NCBI GenBank assembly: GCA_947462925.1
Contig: CANHQP010000001.1
Location: forward strand, 62,001 to 126,000
DNA from: Flavobacteriia bacterium
GTDB taxonomy: Bacteria; Bacteroidota; Bacteroidia; Flavobacteriales_D; Crocinitomicaceae
Direction: 5' to 3'
Length of the DNA: 64,000 bases
Made by a program: the position numbers and the translations under genes. Below the pieces are notes generated by a model. It was not told where the DNA came from. It did no database searches and worked only from the letters and a program-made list of their open reading frames with translations. Below, piece after piece: positions 1-10,547 of this stretch. Numbering within the stretch: the first letter of the stretch is position 1; every line of letters starts with the position of its first letter.

Positions 1-302
1 GAATCTTCTGCGCTAGCAATTAAAAGCCCTGTGTAGATTTCCCCTTTGTAAAAAAGTGTTTTTGGACTTTCTTTTGTTTCTGGATGTACAGCAGCCAAAT
101 CGATATATTCTTTGGCTTTCATTAATGCTTTTTTCCCAGCTTCTAAGTTATTTTCACCGGTCATCATCATTCTAGCCAAGATATCAGCGTACTTGTTGTA
201 TTCTAATGCAGCAGAAGTTTCGTTCATTTTTTGAGAAAATGAATTGAAAGTCAAAAAGATACTTCCTGCAAAAAATGAAATTTTGATTAATTTATTTTTC
301 AT
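1..302 (-). CDS. Secreted TPR-like protein, partial (C-terminus outside window)
   Basis: Reading leftward from an ATG at 302, the frame stays open to the window edge. It begins MKNKLIKISFFAGSIF and continues to a FNSFSQ site, a typical Sec signal peptide (about 23 residues). The mature part is helical, with an alanine/tyrosine-spaced pattern (ALEYNKYADILARM, KKALMKAKEYIDLA, LFYKGEIYTGLL) like tetratricopeptide repeats. It lies 39 bp downstream of gyrA on the same strand and could be co-transcribed with it. A TPR gene next to gyrA is, from memory, common in Flavobacteriales. The role is unknown; periplasmic location is inferred from the signal peptide. Confidence 0.75.
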   Translation of the reverse strand, partial: MKNKLIKISFFAGSIFLTFNSFSQKMNETSAALEYNKYADILARMMMTGENNLEAGKKALMKAKEYIDLAAVHPETKESPKTLFYKGEIYTGLLIASAED

Positions 303-341
303 CGTTCTAAGTTTATTTTTTATAAGATGCTTAAAAAGCAA

Positions 342-2930
342 TTATTCCACATCGCTGTTTTCAATATCCGTGCCAGTTTCAGAATCATCAGCAGAATCAT
401 CTCCTAAAATCTCTGGATTTTCGCCAGTTATTTCCAATCCTTCTACATCTTCGATTTCTTCTTCATCTTCAGATCTTGGAACTCTTGCAACTGCAGCAAT
501 TGCCGCGGTACCTTTCAAGTTAATCAATCGAACACCTTGTGCAGCTCTTCCCATCACGCGGATAACATCCATGTGCATACGAATCGTGATTCCAGCTTTG
601 GTAATAATCATTAAATCATCCTCGTCATTCACGCTCTTAATTGCCAATAATGGACCCGTTTTTTCAGTGATATTCAAAGTTTTCACACCTTTTCCACCTC
701 TGTTTGTTACTCTGTAAACAGGTTCACCATCTTCTGGATCATTCAAGAATGAACGTTTTCCATAACCTTTTTCTGATACAACCAATACAGTTTCAGCAGC
801 TTTGTCGATTACACAAACCATTCCAACTACTTCATCACCTTCGATAGTCATGTTTACACCACGAACACCAGAAGCATTTCTTCCCATCGGACGAACTTTT
901 TCTTCATTAAATCGAATAGCTCTACCAGATTTGGTTGCCATCACGATTTCATTCGTTCCGTCAGTTAATTTTGCTTCTAACAATTCATCGTTTTCACGAA
1001 TAGTAATCGCGTTGATACCATTGATTCTTGGACGAGAATATGCTTCCAATGAAGTTTTCTTAATGATTCCTTCTTTGGTACACATAATAATGAAATTGTT
1101 TTGAACATATTCTTTATCTGTCAAATCTTGAACTTTAACATAAGCTTTCACTTTGTCATCTTGTTCAATATTCAATAAGTTTTGAATCGCTCTTCCTTTG
1201 GATAATTTGTTTCCTTCAGGAATTTCATAAACACGCATCCAGAAACATCTACCTTTTTCGGTAAATATCAATAGGTAATTGTGATTAGTTGCATCGAATA
1301 AATGCTCCAAGAAATCTTTGTCACGAGTAGTAGAACCTTTAGAGCCCATTCCACCTCGATTTTGAACTTTGTATTCAGTTAAACTTGTACGTTTGATATA
1401 TCCAGCGTGAGAAATAGTAATAATTACTTCTTCATCAGGAATCAAATCTTCCATGCGCATTTCGCTTGCAGAATATTCTATTGTTGAACGACGAGCATCA
1501 CCGTATTTATCTTTCACATATTGCAATTCATCTTTGATAATTTGCATTCTGCGATCTTCATTGGCCAAAATATCTTTCAAATCAGCGATTAAAGCCATTA
1601 AATCAGCGTATTCAGCTCTTAATTTATCTTGTTCAAGACCTGTTAACTGTCTCAATCTCATTTCAACAATGGCACGAGATTGAATTTCACTTAATGCAAA
1701 ACGTGCGATCAAATTGTCACGCGCTTCTTCAGGACTCTTAGACGCACGAATGATTTTAATTACTTCATCAATGTTATCTGATGCAATAATCAAACCTTCT
1801 AAGATGTGCGCTCTTTCTTCCGCTTTTCTTAAATCAAATTTCGTTCTGCGAATAATTACTTCGTGACGGAAATTGATGAAGTGCATGATCATGTCACGCA
1901 AAGTCAACATTTCTGGTCTCCCATCAACTAAAGCAATATTATTTACTGAAAATGAAGTTTGTAGAGATGTGAATTTAAATAATTTATTTAATACAACATT
2001 TGAAATTGCATCGCGTTTTAATTCATAAACGATACGCATTCCGTTTCTATCAGACTCATCTCTAATATCAGAAATACCTTCAATTTTCTTGTCATTAACT
2101 AAATCAGCCGTTTTCTTGATCAACTCTGATTTATTAATTTGATAAGGAATTTCAGTTACGATAATTTGCTCACGACCATTAGATTCTTCAATCTCAGTTT
2201 TAGCGCGCATCACGATTCTTCCACGACCAGTCAACAAAGCATCACGAACACCTTCGTATCCGTAAATAATTCCACCGGTAGGGAAATCTGGCGCTTTGAT
2301 ATAATTTAATAACTCTTCAGCTTCAATATCTTTGTTGTCCACATATGCGATACAACCATCAATTACTTCTGACAAGTTGTGAGGCGCCATGTTTGTTGCC
2401 ATACCTACAGCGATCCCAGATGCACCATTAATTAAAAGGTTAGGGATTTTTGTTGGCATCACGGTAGGCTCTTGCAAACTGTCGTCAAAGTTTGGAGCGA
2501 AATCAACCGTTTCTTTCTCCAAATCATCCAACATTTCCTCTGCAATTTTACGCAAACGTGCCTCCGTATAACGCATTGCTGCAGGACTATCGCCATCTAC
2601 CGAACCAAAGTTTCCTTGTCCATCCACTAAAGGATAGCGTAAAGACCAAGGTTGAGCCATTCTGACCATTGTGTCATAAACCGAGGAATCACCATGTGGG
2701 TGATATTTACCCATTACTTCACCTACGATTCTCGCTGACTTTTTGTGAGGTCTATTTGAGTAAACCCCTAAATCTTGCATACCATATAATACACGTCTGT
2801 GAACAGGTTTGAAACCGTCACGTACATCAGGAAGCGCTCTTGAAACAATTACGGACATCGAATAATCGATGTACGCAGATTTCATTTCATCTTCAATGTT
2901 AATTTGTATTATCTTTTCTCCATCTGCCAT
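342..2930 (-). CDS. gyrA: DNA gyrase subunit A
   Basis: Type IIA topoisomerase subunit that cuts and rejoins DNA to introduce negative supercoils; works as A2B2 with GyrB in the cytoplasm. The 862-residue product has the full N-terminal breakage-reunion domain with the catalytic tyrosine in the motif [10 protein letters not shown] (about Tyr121). The quinolone-determining stretch [17 protein letters not shown] keeps Ser82 and Asp86 at the positions equivalent to E. coli Ser83 and Asp87, so no common resistance change is seen. The C-terminal beta-pinwheel includes a GyrA-box variant, QNRGGMG, at about residue 523 (the common form is QRRGGKG). The last 40 residues are strongly acidic, as in many GyrA tails. 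gyrB is not in the window. Divergent from clpC across a 630 bp spacer. Confidence 0.97.
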   Translation of the reverse strand: MADGEKIIQINIEDEMKSAYIDYSMSVIVSRALPDVRDGFKPVHRRVLYGMQDLGVYSNRPHKKSARIVGEVMGKYHPHGDSSVYDTMVRMAQPWSLRYPLVDGQGNFGSVDGDSPAAMRYTEARLRKIAEEMLDDLEKETVDFAPNFDDSLQEPTVMPTKIPNLLINGASGIAVGMATNMAPHNLSEVIDGCIAYVDNKDIEAEELLNYIKAPDFPTGGIIYGYEGVRDALLTGRGRIVMRAKTEIEESNGREQIIVTEIPYQINKSELIKKTADLVNDKKIEGISDIRDESDRNGMRIVYELKRDAISNVVLNKLFKFTSLQTSFSVNNIALVDGRPEMLTLRDMIMHFINFRHEVIIRRTKFDLRKAEERAHILEGLIIASDNIDEVIKIIRASKSPEEARDNLIARFALSEIQSRAIVEMRLRQLTGLEQDKLRAEYADLMALIADLKDILANEDRRMQIIKDELQYVKDKYGDARRSTIEYSASEMRMEDLIPDEEVIITISHAGYIKRTSLTEYKVQNRGGMGSKGSTTRDKDFLEHLFDATNHNYLLIFTEKGRCFWMRVYEIPEGNKLSKGRAIQNLLNIEQDDKVKAYVKVQDLTDKEYVQNNFIIMCTKEGIIKKTSLEAYSRPRINGINAITIRENDELLEAKLTDGTNEIVMATKSGRAIRFNEEKVRPMGRNASGVRGVNMTIEGDEVVGMVCVIDKAAETVLVVSEKGYGKRSFLNDPEDGEPVYRVTNRGGKGVKTLNITEKTGPLLAIKSVNDEDDLMIITKAGITIRMHMDVIRVMGRAAQGVRLINLKGTAAIAAVARVPRSEDEEEIEDVEGLEITGENPEILGDDSADDSETGTDIENSDVE

Positions 2931-3025
2931 GTTGTCACATATTTATTTATGCACATTTATAGTGCGTTAAAGCAAGCACCGAAATTAGTTATTTAAAGGC
3001 TAGCTTCAACAAGTGTAAAAGCGAT

Positions 3026-3080
3026 TTTATAAACAAAAATCTGTGGAAAATCAATGTTTTTGTGGAGTTATTAACAATTG
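3026..3080 (+). repeat. Imperfect direct repeat, copy 1
   Basis: Aligns without gaps, at an offset of 419 bp, with 3445-3499. The first 26 bp (TTTATAAACAAAAA, two variable bases, then TGTGGAAAAT) match apart from the two variable positions. After a less conserved stretch, the pattern GAGTTNTNAACAATT matches again. Both copies read in the clpC direction and carry the TGTGGAAAA core. Confidence 0.7.
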
Positions 3081-3436
3081 TATTTTTTGATTAAACATTT
3101 TTTGGTTTAACATTTTCTTCAAGTTGTTTCGAATAGGGTTGATGTTGAATCAAATTTGATAATTATCATTCATTGCGTTACTTGTACTAAAATGCTTTAT
3201 TCATATGTTTTTATTGGGCTTAATCAACTATTTTATGAAATCATATTCATCGTATACGAGCATTTAAATAAGCTTCTTAGCGTTTAAAAAATGTTGTAGA
3301 ATAATAATTGCAAAAATTGAATCTATTCTATTCGAGTTTTTGACAAAATGGCATTTGATATTTTTTGCATGTAATTTGAGAATGGGAGGGAAGTGTTTTC
3401 CATGTTTTCATTGTGCCTAAAGAATGTTTGAAATAG

Positions 3437-3444
3437 TACATTTG
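3437..3444 (+). promoter_or_regulatory. -7 promoter box for clpC
   Basis: TACATTTG matches the Bacteroidota -7 consensus TAnnTTTG exactly. It predicts a transcript start near 3451 and a leader of about 110 nt before the clpC ATG. Confidence 0.55.
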
Positions 3445-3499
3445 TTTATAAACAAAAACGTGTGGAAAATTGGCTTTTTATTTGAGTTTTCAACAATTT
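3445..3499 (+). repeat. Imperfect direct repeat, copy 2
   Basis: Second copy of the repeat at 3026-3080. It starts directly after the clpC -7 box (3437-3444), so it would form the first part of the clpC transcript leader, or a protein-binding site at the transcription start. Confidence 0.7.
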
Positions 3500-3562
3500 A
3501 TACCATTTATATTTGTTAATCATTTAAAAAGTGTTTATTTAGTCACTTAATAAAGTAAAATA

Positions 3563-6088
3563 ATGGAAGCAAAATTTTCACCAAGAGTCAAAGACGTAAT
3601 CACTTTCAGCAAGGAAGAGGCTTTGCGTTTGGGAAATGATTTCATTGGCGTTGAGCACCTTTTACTAGGAATAATAAGGGAAGGAGAAGGTAAAGCCATC
3701 CAAATTTTAAAAGAATTTAAATTGGATTTAAAAAGTATCAGACTTGAACTCGAAGCTGGACTTACGAAATCTGTCAAATCTTTTTCGCAGCCAATGGCCA
3801 ATATTCCGTTGGTTAAGCAAACTGAAAAGGTTTTGAAATTTATGTACCTCGAAGCTAGAAATCTAAAAAGTGCAACAATTGGAACTCAACATCTTCTTTT
3901 ATCTATTTTGAGAGATGAAAACAATGTTGCATGCAGTACATTGAACAAATATGGGGTAATTTACGATAACGCTAAAGATGAATTAGAAAACATGCTAGAA
4001 GAAGAAAACAAAACACCAAGAGCTGAGTTTCCAGGTTCATCTGATGATGAAGGGGAAAACTTTGGTTCTGCACAAAGAAAACCTGCAGATCCTAAATCAA
4101 AAACGCCTGTGTTGGATAATTTTGGTCGTGATTTGACTAAAATGGCTGAGTCAGGTAAGCTTGATCCAATTGTGGGTCGTGAAAAAGAAATCGAGCGCGT
4201 AAGCCAGATTTTATCTCGTCGAAAAAAGAATAATCCAATCTTAATTGGTGAACCAGGTGTTGGTAAAAGTGCTGTTGCTGAAGGTTTGGCCTTGAGAATC
4301 GTACAACGTAAAGTTTCAAGAATTTTATTCAATAAACGCATCATTTCTCTTGATTTGGCTTCTTTGGTTGCTGGTACAAAATACCGTGGGCAATTTGAAG
4401 AAAGAATGAAAGCGGTGATGGCGGAAATTGAAAAAAATCCAGACATCATATTGTTTATTGACGAAATTCATACCATTATCGGTGCGGGTGGAGCAAGTGG
4501 TTCATTAGATGCTTCTAACATGTTCAAACCTGCATTGGCAAGGGGAGAAATGCAAGCAATTGGTGCTACGACCTTGGATGAATATAGACAATACATCGAG
4601 AAAGATGGCGCTTTAGAAAGACGTTTCCAAAAAGTTTTGATCGAACCGACTACTGTTGATGAAACCGTTCAAATCTTGAATAATATCAAGGAACGTTACG
4701 AAGAACATCATATGGTAACTTACACACAAGAAGCGATTGATGCTTGTGTGAAATTGACTGATAGATACATTAGCGACAGACATTTACCCGATAAAGCAAT
4801 TGATGCTTTGGATGAAGTTGGTTCGCGTGTTCACATCACCAATATCAATGTGCCTAAAGAAATAGTTTCATTAGAGTCTGAATTGGAAGCATTGAAAGAG
4901 AAGAAAACGGAAGTTATCAAATCTCAACAATATGAAGAAGCTGCAAGATTGCGTGACGACGAGCGTAAATTACAAGAGCAGTTAGAATTAGAGAAAAAGA
5001 AGTGGGAAGACGAAAGCAAAGCACATCGTGTAGTTGTTTCTGAAGATGACGTTGCTGAAGTCGTATCCATGATGTGTGGAATTCCTGTTACTAGAATTGC
5101 GCAAAAAGAAAGCGGAAAACTAGTTAAAATGGGCGAGGAGCTTCGTGGTAAAGTGATTGGCCAAGATGAAGCAGTTGAGAAAGTTGTGAAAGCAATTCAA
5201 CGAAATCGTGCTGGATTGAAAGATCCAAACAAACCAATCGGATCATTTTTCTTCCTAGGGCCAACAGGTGTAGGTAAAACACAATTAGCCAAAGTTTTAG
5301 CGAAATATTTATTCGATACTGAAGATTCATTAATTAGAATCGATATGTCTGAATACATGGAGAAATTCTCCATTTCAAGATTGGTTGGAGCGCCTCCAGG
5401 ATATGTGGGTTATGAAGAAGGTGGACAATTGACTGAAAAAGTGAGAAGAAAGCCATATTCAATCATTTTGTTAGACGAAATTGAGAAAGCGCATCCAGAT
5501 GTATTTAATCTTTTACTTCAAGTACTTGATGATGGTCAACTGACTGATGGATTGGGTCGTAAGGTAGATTTTAAAAATACGATTTTGATCATGACATCCA
5601 ATATTGGTGCAAGACAATTGGCTGATTTTGGTACCGGCGTTGGATTTGGAACTAAATCTCAATCTGAGCAAAAGGAAGAAAACAGTAAAGTTGTGATTCA
5701 AAATGCATTGCGTAAAGCTTTTGCACCAGAATTTTTGAATCGCATGGATGATATGATTATGTTTAAATCTTTGGATAGAACTAGTATTCATTCAATTATA
5801 GATTTGGAATTGAATAATTTGTTCAAAAGAATTAATGATTTAGGTTACAGTATTTCTGTTACTGAAAAAGCGAAAGATTTTATCGTTGATAAAGGTTATG
5901 ACGAAAAATTTGGTGCTAGACCATTAAAACGAGCAATTCAAAAATACATTGAAGATCCATTAGCCGAAGAAATCATCAAATCTAATTTACAAGAAGGCGA
6001 TACAATTTCGTTGGATATTGAGGATGGAGCTACTGAATTGAAAACTTCAATTGAAAAAGGAGCTAAATCCAAGAAGAAGAAAGAGTAG
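3563..6088 (+). CDS. clpC: ATP-dependent Clp protease ATP-binding subunit ClpC
   Basis: HSP100/Clp unfoldase that feeds substrates to ClpP. The 841-residue protein has the double N-terminal Clp-N repeat (residues 1-145), the first AAA module with Walker A GEPGVGKS (about 228), a middle domain with a UVR-type motif ([13 protein letters not shown], about 450), and the second AAA module with Walker A GPTGVGKT (about 566). A VGF tripeptide in FGTGVGFGT (about 690) sits where the ClpP-docking loop of ClpC/ClpA is found, so it should dock on ClpP rather than act alone like ClpB. The C-terminus is lysine-rich ([10 protein letters not shown]). It is monocistronic, with its own promoter box and a strong terminator at 6109. 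No clp partner or McsA/B-like adaptor gene is adjacent. Confidence 0.95.
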   Translation: MEAKFSPRVKDVITFSKEEALRLGNDFIGVEHLLLGIIREGEGKAIQILKEFKLDLKSIRLELEAGLTKSVKSFSQPMANIPLVKQTEKVLKFMYLEARNLKSATIGTQHLLLSILRDENNVACSTLNKYGVIYDNAKDELENMLEEENKTPRAEFPGSSDDEGENFGSAQRKPADPKSKTPVLDNFGRDLTKMAESGKLDPIVGREKEIERVSQILSRRKKNNPILIGEPGVGKSAVAEGLALRIVQRKVSRILFNKRIISLDLASLVAGTKYRGQFEERMKAVMAEIEKNPDIILFIDEIHTIIGAGGASGSLDASNMFKPALARGEMQAIGATTLDEYRQYIEKDGALERRFQKVLIEPTTVDETVQILNNIKERYEEHHMVTYTQEAIDACVKLTDRYISDRHLPDKAIDALDEVGSRVHITNINVPKEIVSLESELEALKEKKTEVIKSQQYEEAARLRDDERKLQEQLELEKKKWEDESKAHRVVVSEDDVAEVVSMMCGIPVTRIAQKESGKLVKMGEELRGKVIGQDEAVEKVVKAIQRNRAGLKDPNKPIGSFFFLGPTGVGKTQLAKVLAKYLFDTEDSLIRIDMSEYMEKFSISRLVGAPPGYVGYEEGGQLTEKVRRKPYSIILLDEIEKAHPDVFNLLLQVLDDGQLTDGLGRKVDFKNTILIMTSNIGARQLADFGTGVGFGTKSQSEQKEENSKVVIQNALRKAFAPEFLNRMDDMIMFKSLDRTSIHSIIDLELNNLFKRINDLGYSISVTEKAKDFIVDKGYDEKFGARPLKRAIQKYIEDPLAEEIIKSNLQEGDTISLDIEDGATELKTSIEKGAKSKKKKE

Positions 6089-6108
6089 TTTAATTATTTT
6101 GATAATGT

Positions 6109-6141
6109 AAAGAAAGGAGTCTTAGGATTCCTTTCTTTTTG
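6109..6141 (+). terminator. Rho-independent terminator of clpC
   Basis: Perfect 10-bp stem AAAGAAAGGA / TCCTTTCTTT (6109-6118 with 6129-6138) and a 10-nt loop, followed by more T residues. It lies 20 bp after the clpC stop codon. Confidence 0.85.
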
Positions 6142-6240
6142 TTCTGTAATGCTATTTAACATAATATTAATTATAAGACAAATGGTTTTCTTAAATTTTG
6201 ATTATGAAGCAATTAATTCATTGTTGATTATTCAATCTTC

Positions 6241-9200
6241 TCAAATCTTCATCTTACTCCTAGGCAAACCAATTTCTTTGTCCTCGGGATAAGGCGCTCG
6301 GTGTGTCGAACTCACGTCGGTTTTCCATTCTTTTTGAATTTTATTTGCCATGTCTTTGTTGTCTGCATACCGCGGATCTGGAACGAATGGCAATTTGGCC
6401 ATTTTTTGTATCACCAAAGAAGGAAATCCGAAATCGACATCTACTTTTCCAAAAAGCAAATAGCAACCGCCGCCTTGAAATGGAAAATTCGCCAATGAAT
6501 CAGGCCAATGTGTGGTGTCAAAATACGCGCCGTTGGCATCAATCCAAGTTCCGAAATGCATCAAACCGCTTTTGATGGGCACATGTTTGATGCTAATTAA
6601 ATATCCAACCAATTTGATAAATTGATTTTCAAACTTTAAAAAATCTTTGGTCAAATAATTCCCTCTGAAATTTGTGAGTAATAAATCAAATGGTGAACAA
6701 GACACGGGAAAACCCAACAATTCAATTTCATCGAAAGCATCTTCAAATGGCGAGCGTTCTAAGGTTGGTAATTCATATTCTACAATCGGTTCTTGAATGA
6801 GCAATAAATCTCTATTTTCGGGTTTGAAATTCATCAAAATCATTCTGGCAGTAAGAATTAACTCATTTTTTGTCAAGCCAGTAAATCGAAATGCGCCAAT
6901 AAAAATGAGAATTTGCAGGTTTTCAATTCCGATGGAAATTCTATTGATGAAATCTTCTAAACTGTGATAATTTCCATTTTGAGCTCTTTCTTTGGCGATT
7001 TCTTTGCCGATTTTTTCTTCTAAATTTTGTAAATTCCGAAAGCCTAAAAAAACTTCTTTTCCTTTTACTGTCGTAGAATAATCACTGTTGTTGACACAAG
7101 GATTTGAAATAATTGCGCCTGCCATTTTTGCTTCGTGAATGTACACTTCTGTCCGATAAAATCCGCCTTCATTGATGATGACAGCAACCATGAATTCAAT
7201 TGGATAATAGGTTTTTAGATACAAACTTTGGTAACTTTCTACTGCATAAGAAGCTGAATGTGCTTTGCAAAATGAATAGCCCGCAAAAGATTCAATTTGT
7301 CGGTAAACTTCTTGCGCAAGTTGGTCTGAATAGCCCATTTTTCGGCAATTTTCGAAATAAATGTGCTTCACGCCGTCCAATTCTTTGATTGATCTGGTTT
7401 TTCCACTCATTGCTCTTCGAAGAATATCGGCTTGTGCCAAATCGATTCCTGCAAAATGATGCGCAATTTTAATTACATCTTCTTGATATACCATCACGCC
7501 ATACGTATCGCCCAATTGTTCTTCAAAAACTGGATGAAAATATTCGAATTTATCAGGATTATTGTGCCTAAAAATGTATTCGCGCAACATACCACTTTGC
7601 GCAACGCCAGGACGAATAACGGATGACGCAGCAACCAATGTTTGGTAATTCTCACAGTTCAATCGCCTCAATAAACCTCGCATAGCGGGACTTTCAATGT
7701 AAAAACAGCCAATGGTTTTGCCTTGGCGGAGCATTTCGTTGCATTTCGCTTCATCTTTACTTATTGCAATATTTCGAATGTCAATCTTAAGTCCTTGATT
7801 TTGTTCAATTAATCTTACACTGTCATTGATGTGTCCAATTCCTCTTTGACTCAAAATGTCAAATTTTTCGAAACCAATATCTTCTGCCACGTGCATATTG
7901 AATTGAGCCGTTGGAAATCCTTTGGGCAACATTTCGAGCACGGTATAATTGCTGATTGGTTCTTCCGAAATCAAAATCCCACAAGAATGCATGCTGCGCG
8001 CGTTGGGAAATTTCTCCAGCATTTTTCCGTATTCGTGCACTTGAATGGAAATTGAATTTAATTCAGGATTTGACTTTCTATTTTTAGATAAATAATCCAA
8101 TTCTTCTTTGGGCAAACCAAAAACTTTCCCTAATTCTCTGATAATTGATCGGTATTTAAATTCTACAGTTGTTCCGCAAAAAGCAACGTGCTCATAGCCA
8201 AAACGTTCAAAAATATAGGCTAAAATTGTATCTCTGTCTGTCCAAGACCAATCAATGTCAAAATCCGGCGGACTGGATCGACTTGGATTCAAAAAACGTT
8301 CAAAATACAAATTCAATTCTATGGGACAAATGTTGGTAATTCCCAGGCAATAACTCACAATACTGTTGGCGCCACTCCCCCTTCCAATGTGCATAAATCC
8401 TTTGCTGTTGCTGTATTGAATAATGTCCCAAGTGATTAAAAAATAGGCGGAAAATCCTAAATCATCAATGACCTTAATTTCTTTTTCTACCCGTTTTTTG
8501 GCTTCTAAATTTTGGTCGCCATACCTCCTACTCATGCCTTCCAGCGCCAATTTATTGAGCAAAGCTTTGTCTTGTTGTTTATTTCTAGTGTAGTAAAATT
8601 TATTTTTATTGGTCGTGAAATCAAATTTAAAATTACAACTGGCAATCATCCTTTTACAATTCTTAATCAATTGAGGATGATTCTTGTATAAATCCGCCAA
8701 TTCATTCAAAGAAAGCATGAATTCTTCTTGTCCGCAGTAATCTTGTTCCTCAAGTTTTGTCAAGATCGTATTGAGTTCAACCGCCCGCATAATTTGATGC
8801 AGCTTGAATTCCTTTTTAGTGCGAAAAGTCACAGGATGCCACAGCAACATTTTTTCGACATTGGCTTGATTTTCTTTTTTGATTAGTTGATTCAATTCAG
8901 TGTATTTAACACCAATAAATTCATGCTTTTTCAGGCTTTTTGGAGAATTTTCAAAAGGATAAACGACCATCACTTCTTTAAAATCTGGACCAAATTCAGG
9001 AATTGGTTTTTTGGTGATGTTGTGCTCAGAAAGAAAGCGACACATTTCTGAAAATCCATTGAATGTTCTGGCTAAACCAACGTAAAGTAATTGATTGTTT
9101 ACTCGAAATTCAATGCCTACAATCGGTTTGATATCATTTTTCAAGCAAGCTTTCACGAAATCAAAAACGCCCGCACTGGCATTGATATCTGTCAATCCCA

Positions 9201-9297
9201 AGACTTTTAAGCCTTTTTCCTTTGCCATTTGCACAAGTTCCTCCACGGGAATGGTGCCATAACGCAAACTGTGATATGAATGACAATTTAGATACAT
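6241..9297 (-). CDS. dnaE2: DNA polymerase III alpha subunit, DnaE2/ImuC-like
   Basis: C-family DNA polymerase, probably the translesion type. The ATG at 9297 (MYLNCHSYHSLRYGT) is preferred over an upstream one because the dinB stop lies one base ahead of it. The 1018-residue product has an N-terminal PHP domain (HSYHSLRYGT), a palm with the catalytic PDFDIDW aspartates (about residue 344), GRGSGANS, and finger/thumb motifs such as FAGYSFCKAHSASYA. It is about 140 residues shorter than replicative DnaE, as DnaE2/ImuC proteins usually are. It is second in an operon with a Y-family polymerase and divergent from a self-cleaving repressor, which fits DNA-damage-induced mutagenic repair. The symbol is by context; an alternative is that this is simply the only DnaE nearby, but a replicative one would be longer. 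Confidence 0.85.
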   Translation of the reverse strand: MYLNCHSYHSLRYGTIPVEELVQMAKEKGLKVLGLTDINASAGVFDFVKACLKNDIKPIVGIEFRVNNQLLYVGLARTFNGFSEMCRFLSEHNITKKPIPEFGPDFKEVMVVYPFENSPKSLKKHEFIGVKYTELNQLIKKENQANVEKMLLWHPVTFRTKKEFKLHQIMRAVELNTILTKLEEQDYCGQEEFMLSLNELADLYKNHPQLIKNCKRMIASCNFKFDFTTNKNKFYYTRNKQQDKALLNKLALEGMSRRYGDQNLEAKKRVEKEIKVIDDLGFSAYFLITWDIIQYSNSKGFMHIGRGSGANSIVSYCLGITNICPIELNLYFERFLNPSRSSPPDFDIDWSWTDRDTILAYIFERFGYEHVAFCGTTVEFKYRSIIRELGKVFGLPKEELDYLSKNRKSNPELNSISIQVHEYGKMLEKFPNARSMHSCGILISEEPISNYTVLEMLPKGFPTAQFNMHVAEDIGFEKFDILSQRGIGHINDSVRLIEQNQGLKIDIRNIAISKDEAKCNEMLRQGKTIGCFYIESPAMRGLLRRLNCENYQTLVAASSVIRPGVAQSGMLREYIFRHNNPDKFEYFHPVFEEQLGDTYGVMVYQEDVIKIAHHFAGIDLAQADILRRAMSGKTRSIKELDGVKHIYFENCRKMGYSDQLAQEVYRQIESFAGYSFCKAHSASYAVESYQSLYLKTYYPIEFMVAVIINEGGFYRTEVYIHEAKMAGAIISNPCVNNSDYSTTVKGKEVFLGFRNLQNLEEKIGKEIAKERAQNGNYHSLEDFINRISIGIENLQILIFIGAFRFTGLTKNELILTARMILMNFKPENRDLLLIQEPIVEYELPTLERSPFEDAFDEIELLGFPVSCSPFDLLLTNFRGNYLTKDFLKFENQFIKLVGYLISIKHVPIKSGLMHFGTWIDANGAYFDTTHWPDSLANFPFQGGGCYLLFGKVDVDFGFPSLVIQKMAKLPFVPDPRYADNKDMANKIQKEWKTDVSSTHRAPYPEDKEIGLPRSKMKI

Positions 9298-9298
9298 C

Positions 9299-10459
9299 TT
9301 AAATCGCTTGTTTTTTATTAAAAACACCGACACTTCTTTGAATTGCATTTTCTCCAAATCGATTTTTGATTTTATCGATGGCATCATAAAGCGAAATCAA
9401 TTCACTTGTATCTTCAAACAAATCAATTTGATGTGTACCATGAACCAAACTGCTGAAACGAACGCCAATGAGTCTTAATCTCATTCTTCTGGTGTAAACC
9501 GAATCAAACAATGTGACTACTTTTTGAATGAGCACGTGGTCGCATGAAGTGTATGGGATTTTGCATTGTTTTGTCTCTGTATCGAAATTGCTGTAACGAA
9601 TTTTCACGGTCACTACGGAGGTTAACCACCTTTCTTTGCGCAGTTGAAAGCCTAATTTTTCGACCATTTTCACCAATTCACCTTTCATGCGGATCAAGTC
9701 GATGCTGTCTTGCGCAAAAGTATGTTCGGTGGACAAAGATTTTCTTTCCGTGTAAGGTTCTACAGGCGTAAAATCAATTCCATTTGCTTTTTTCCAAAGT
9801 TCTTTTCCATTCTTCCCAAGTAATTTTTGCAATAAATCCATGGGCATTTCTGAAAGTGTTTCAATTTTTCGGATGCCAATTCGAGAAAGCGTCTGAAAAG
9901 TAACATCACCAAGCATGGGGATTTTTTTAATCGACAAAGGATTTAAGAAAGGTTTGACATGGTTGTTTTTGACTTCCATTCTACCCAAAGGTTTTCCTTC
10001 TCCGGTAGCAATTTTAGAAACAGTCTTATTGACTGACAAACCAAAACTCATGGGCAATCCAGTTTCTTTGTGGATTTTTTGAATTAATTCGTTCGACCAT
10101 TTGTAGCAGCCAAAAAACTTATCCATTCCAGAAACATCTAAATAAAATTCATCCACACTCGCTTTTTCCATCACAGGCGCAACTTCTTGAATAATTTCAG
10201 TCACCAATTTGGATTGTTTGGAATATAATTCCATGTCGCCCTTGACCACTTTTGCTTGTGGACAAAGTCTTAGCGCCATTTTCATCGGCATGGCAGAGCG
10301 AACGCCAAATTTTCTTGCTTCATAGGAACAAGAAGAGACCACTCCCCTATCAGAACTCCCGCCAATAATCAAAGGCAAACCATTTAATTCTGAATTGATT
10401 AAACGCTCACAACTCACAAAAAAAGTATCCAAATCCATGTGCACAATTGTTCTATTCAT
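9299..10459 (-). CDS. dinB: Y-family DNA polymerase IV
   Basis: Translesion DNA polymerase. Starting at the ATG at 10459 gives 386 residues beginning MNRTIVHMDLDTFFVSCERL. The catalytic acids are in MDLDTFF and SVDEFYLDVSG, which are intact, so it is an active polymerase rather than an ImuB-type pseudo-enzyme. Two helix-hairpin-helix-like turns follow (KIPMLGDVTFQTLSRIGIRKIETL), then the little-finger domain. HQIDLFED near the C-terminus resembles the QLxLF sliding-clamp motif. An upstream in-frame ATG at 10513 would add 18 residues that are not family-like and would run into the divergent control region. First gene of the operon with the DnaE2-like gene (one base between the stop and the next ATG). 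Confidence 0.92.
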   Translation of the reverse strand: MNRTIVHMDLDTFFVSCERLINSELNGLPLIIGGSSDRGVVSSCSYEARKFGVRSAMPMKMALRLCPQAKVVKGDMELYSKQSKLVTEIIQEVAPVMEKASVDEFYLDVSGMDKFFGCYKWSNELIQKIHKETGLPMSFGLSVNKTVSKIATGEGKPLGRMEVKNNHVKPFLNPLSIKKIPMLGDVTFQTLSRIGIRKIETLSEMPMDLLQKLLGKNGKELWKKANGIDFTPVEPYTERKSLSTEHTFAQDSIDLIRMKGELVKMVEKLGFQLRKERWLTSVVTVKIRYSNFDTETKQCKIPYTSCDHVLIQKVVTLFDSVYTRRMRLRLIGVRFSSLVHGTHQIDLFEDTSELISLYDAIDKIKNRFGENAIQRSVGVFNKKQAI

Positions 10460-10502
10460 TACGAGAAATTTAAAATTGAAATATTTATGCAATAGTATTC
10501 CA

Positions 10503-10513
10503 TTTTGGGACAA
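10503..10513. promoter_or_regulatory. Additional operator half-site
   Basis: TTTTGGGACAA carries a half-site (TTGGGACAA) nearly identical to the arms of the palindrome at 10529-10547 and is inverted relative to its left arm. The two bracket the -7 box, so the repressor could hold both the dinB-dnaE2 and its own promoter. Confidence 0.45.
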
Positions 10514-10520
10514 TTTATAT

Positions 10521-10528
10521 TATTTTTG
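10521..10528 (+). promoter_or_regulatory. -7 promoter box for the S24 repressor
   Basis: TATTTTTG matches TAnnTTTG. The transcript would begin inside the palindrome at 10529-10547, leaving a very short leader before the ATG at 10547. Confidence 0.5.
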
Positions 10529-10547
10529 TTGTCCTAAATTAGAACAA
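10529..10547. promoter_or_regulatory. Palindromic operator of the SOS-type repressor
   Basis: TTGTCCTAAATTAGAACAA is a 19-bp palindrome with a central A and one mismatched pair between the 9-bp arms. It overlaps the predicted transcript start and the first base of the repressor ATG. Position and symmetry fit an autoregulated XRE/LexA-like repressor binding as a dimer. It has not been matched to a published site. Confidence 0.6.

Larger units (their letters stand above)
2931..3562. other. Divergent gyrA-clpC spacer with DnaA-box-like sites
   Basis: 632 bp of AT-rich DNA without a convincing gene. It holds one perfect match to the DnaA-box consensus TTATNCACA (2947-2955), two TGTGGAAAA sites (3042-3050 and 3461-3469) that are one base off that consensus on the other strand, and two copies of a long imperfect repeat listed separately. 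A good -7 box for clpC is at 3437-3444. No equally good promoter box was found for gyrA. The region could be a DnaA-responsive control region or, less likely, an origin; GC skew could not be measured. Confidence 0.5.

Noticed and set aside
244-717. Plus-strand frame over the gyrA 3' end
   Set aside because: Opposite-strand shadow of gyrA; sequence is low-complexity Ser/Ile-rich as expected from antisense of an acidic tail.
2931-3562. Replication origin call
   Set aside because: Only one perfect DnaA box and two one-off sites were found, and no skew can be measured here; kept as a finding, not as an origin feature.
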